Assembly (NCBI GenBank): GCA_028288305.1
Contig: JAQBOA010000045.1
Location: 55,377 to 119,376 of the forward strand
Direction: 5' to 3'
DNA from: Mucilaginibacter sp.
GTDB lineage: Bacteria > Bacteroidota > Bacteroidia > Sphingobacteriales > Sphingobacteriaceae
DNA length: 64,000 nt
Shown here: one piece after another, positions 63,903 to 64,000 of the stretch
Numbering within the stretch: the stretch's first letter is position 1
Layout of the letters: each line of letters starts with the position of its first letter
Program-made: the position numbers and the translations under genes
Notes under the pieces: model-generated
What the model was told of the DNA's origin: nothing
Database searches by the model: none
What the model saw: only the letters and a program-made list of their open reading frames with translations

Positions 63903-64000
63903 CTATTTCACACTCTTCTTTAGCACTATAAAATATCCCACTATAAAAATTACTAGTGCAAAAGCAAGGCTAACCCATATTTCCCTGGTAAACAGATCAA
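63903..64000 (-). CDS. C-terminal end of a membrane protein (runs off the window)
   Basis: The minus-strand frame ends at TAG 63903-63905 and is open to the window edge. Its last residues are DLFTREIWVSLAFALVIFIV followed by GYFIVLKKSVK, one membrane helix with a short basic cytoplasmic tail. The family cannot be determined from 31 residues. Confidence 0.65.
   Translation of the reverse strand, partial: DLFTREIWVSLAFALVIFIVGYFIVLKKSVK

Overview
The window reads as a chromosomal segment of a low-GC Gram-negative member of the Bacteroidota, most likely family Sphingobacteriaceae (Mucilaginibacter/Pedobacter-like). The evidence is the set of protein families (PorT-like outer membrane barrels, OmpA with thrombospondin type 3 repeats, a giant propeller histidine kinase, M61 and M28 exopeptidases), the Bacteroidota promoter box TAnnTTTG ahead of several genes, few Shine-Dalgarno sequences, and dense palindromic intergenic repeats. 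The genus is inference. No rRNA, tRNA, CRISPR array or prophage was seen.

Layout. 1-9.4 kb: housekeeping and envelope genes (partial amidohydrolase, rlmN, a ComF-type phosphoribosyltransferase, a receiver protein, glyA, scpA, a YciI-like protein, a GH3 hexosaminidase). 9.6-19.6 kb: an envelope polysaccharide island with a porin-like barrel, a methyltransferase, six glycosyltransferase-like proteins and an MsbA-type ABC exporter, encoded on alternating strands. 19.7-28 kb: meaB, a frameshifted Xaa-Pro aminopeptidase, an OmpA-family protein, a 47-residue membrane protein, ridA, recG and an MFS transporter. 28-38 kb: a 1415-residue hybrid histidine kinase, a polysaccharide deacetylase, pdxJ, gcvP, a monooxygenase-like protein and a TM2 protein. 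38-44 kb: small unknowns, a SIMPL protein, twin receiver-like proteins, serS, rsmI and a DinB-like protein. 44.3-46.4 kb: a REP/RAYT island. 46.4-58 kb: lnt, a receiver overlapping a GlcNAc-kinase-like gene, an M61 peptidase, a ferritin-like protein, Ku, gmd with an outer membrane barrel, and dxs. 58-64 kb: decayed antitoxin genes, a helicase-nuclease fusion, an M28 peptidase and the tail of a further gene.

How genes work together. The glycosyltransferase island, MsbA-like exporter, gmd (GDP-mannose to the GDP-fucose precursor) and the Wzi/RemB-like barrel point to surface polysaccharide or LPS production. GlyA, GcvP and the PLP-biosynthetic PdxJ all concern PLP-dependent serine/glycine one-carbon metabolism. 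The GH3 hexosaminidase and GlcNAc-kinase-like protein fit amino-sugar recycling.

No complete new defence or biosynthetic system was found. The most unusual content is (a) several distinct families of intergenic palindromes, including a two-hairpin REP module flanking a RAYT transposase and a GTCAT...ATGAC hairpin family with different stems but a shared central box; (b) a tandem pair of collinear receiver-like proteins lacking the usual acidic pair; (c) a decayed toxin-antitoxin corner; and (d) a few genes whose promoter box lies only about 4 nt before the start codon, suggesting leaderless transcripts.
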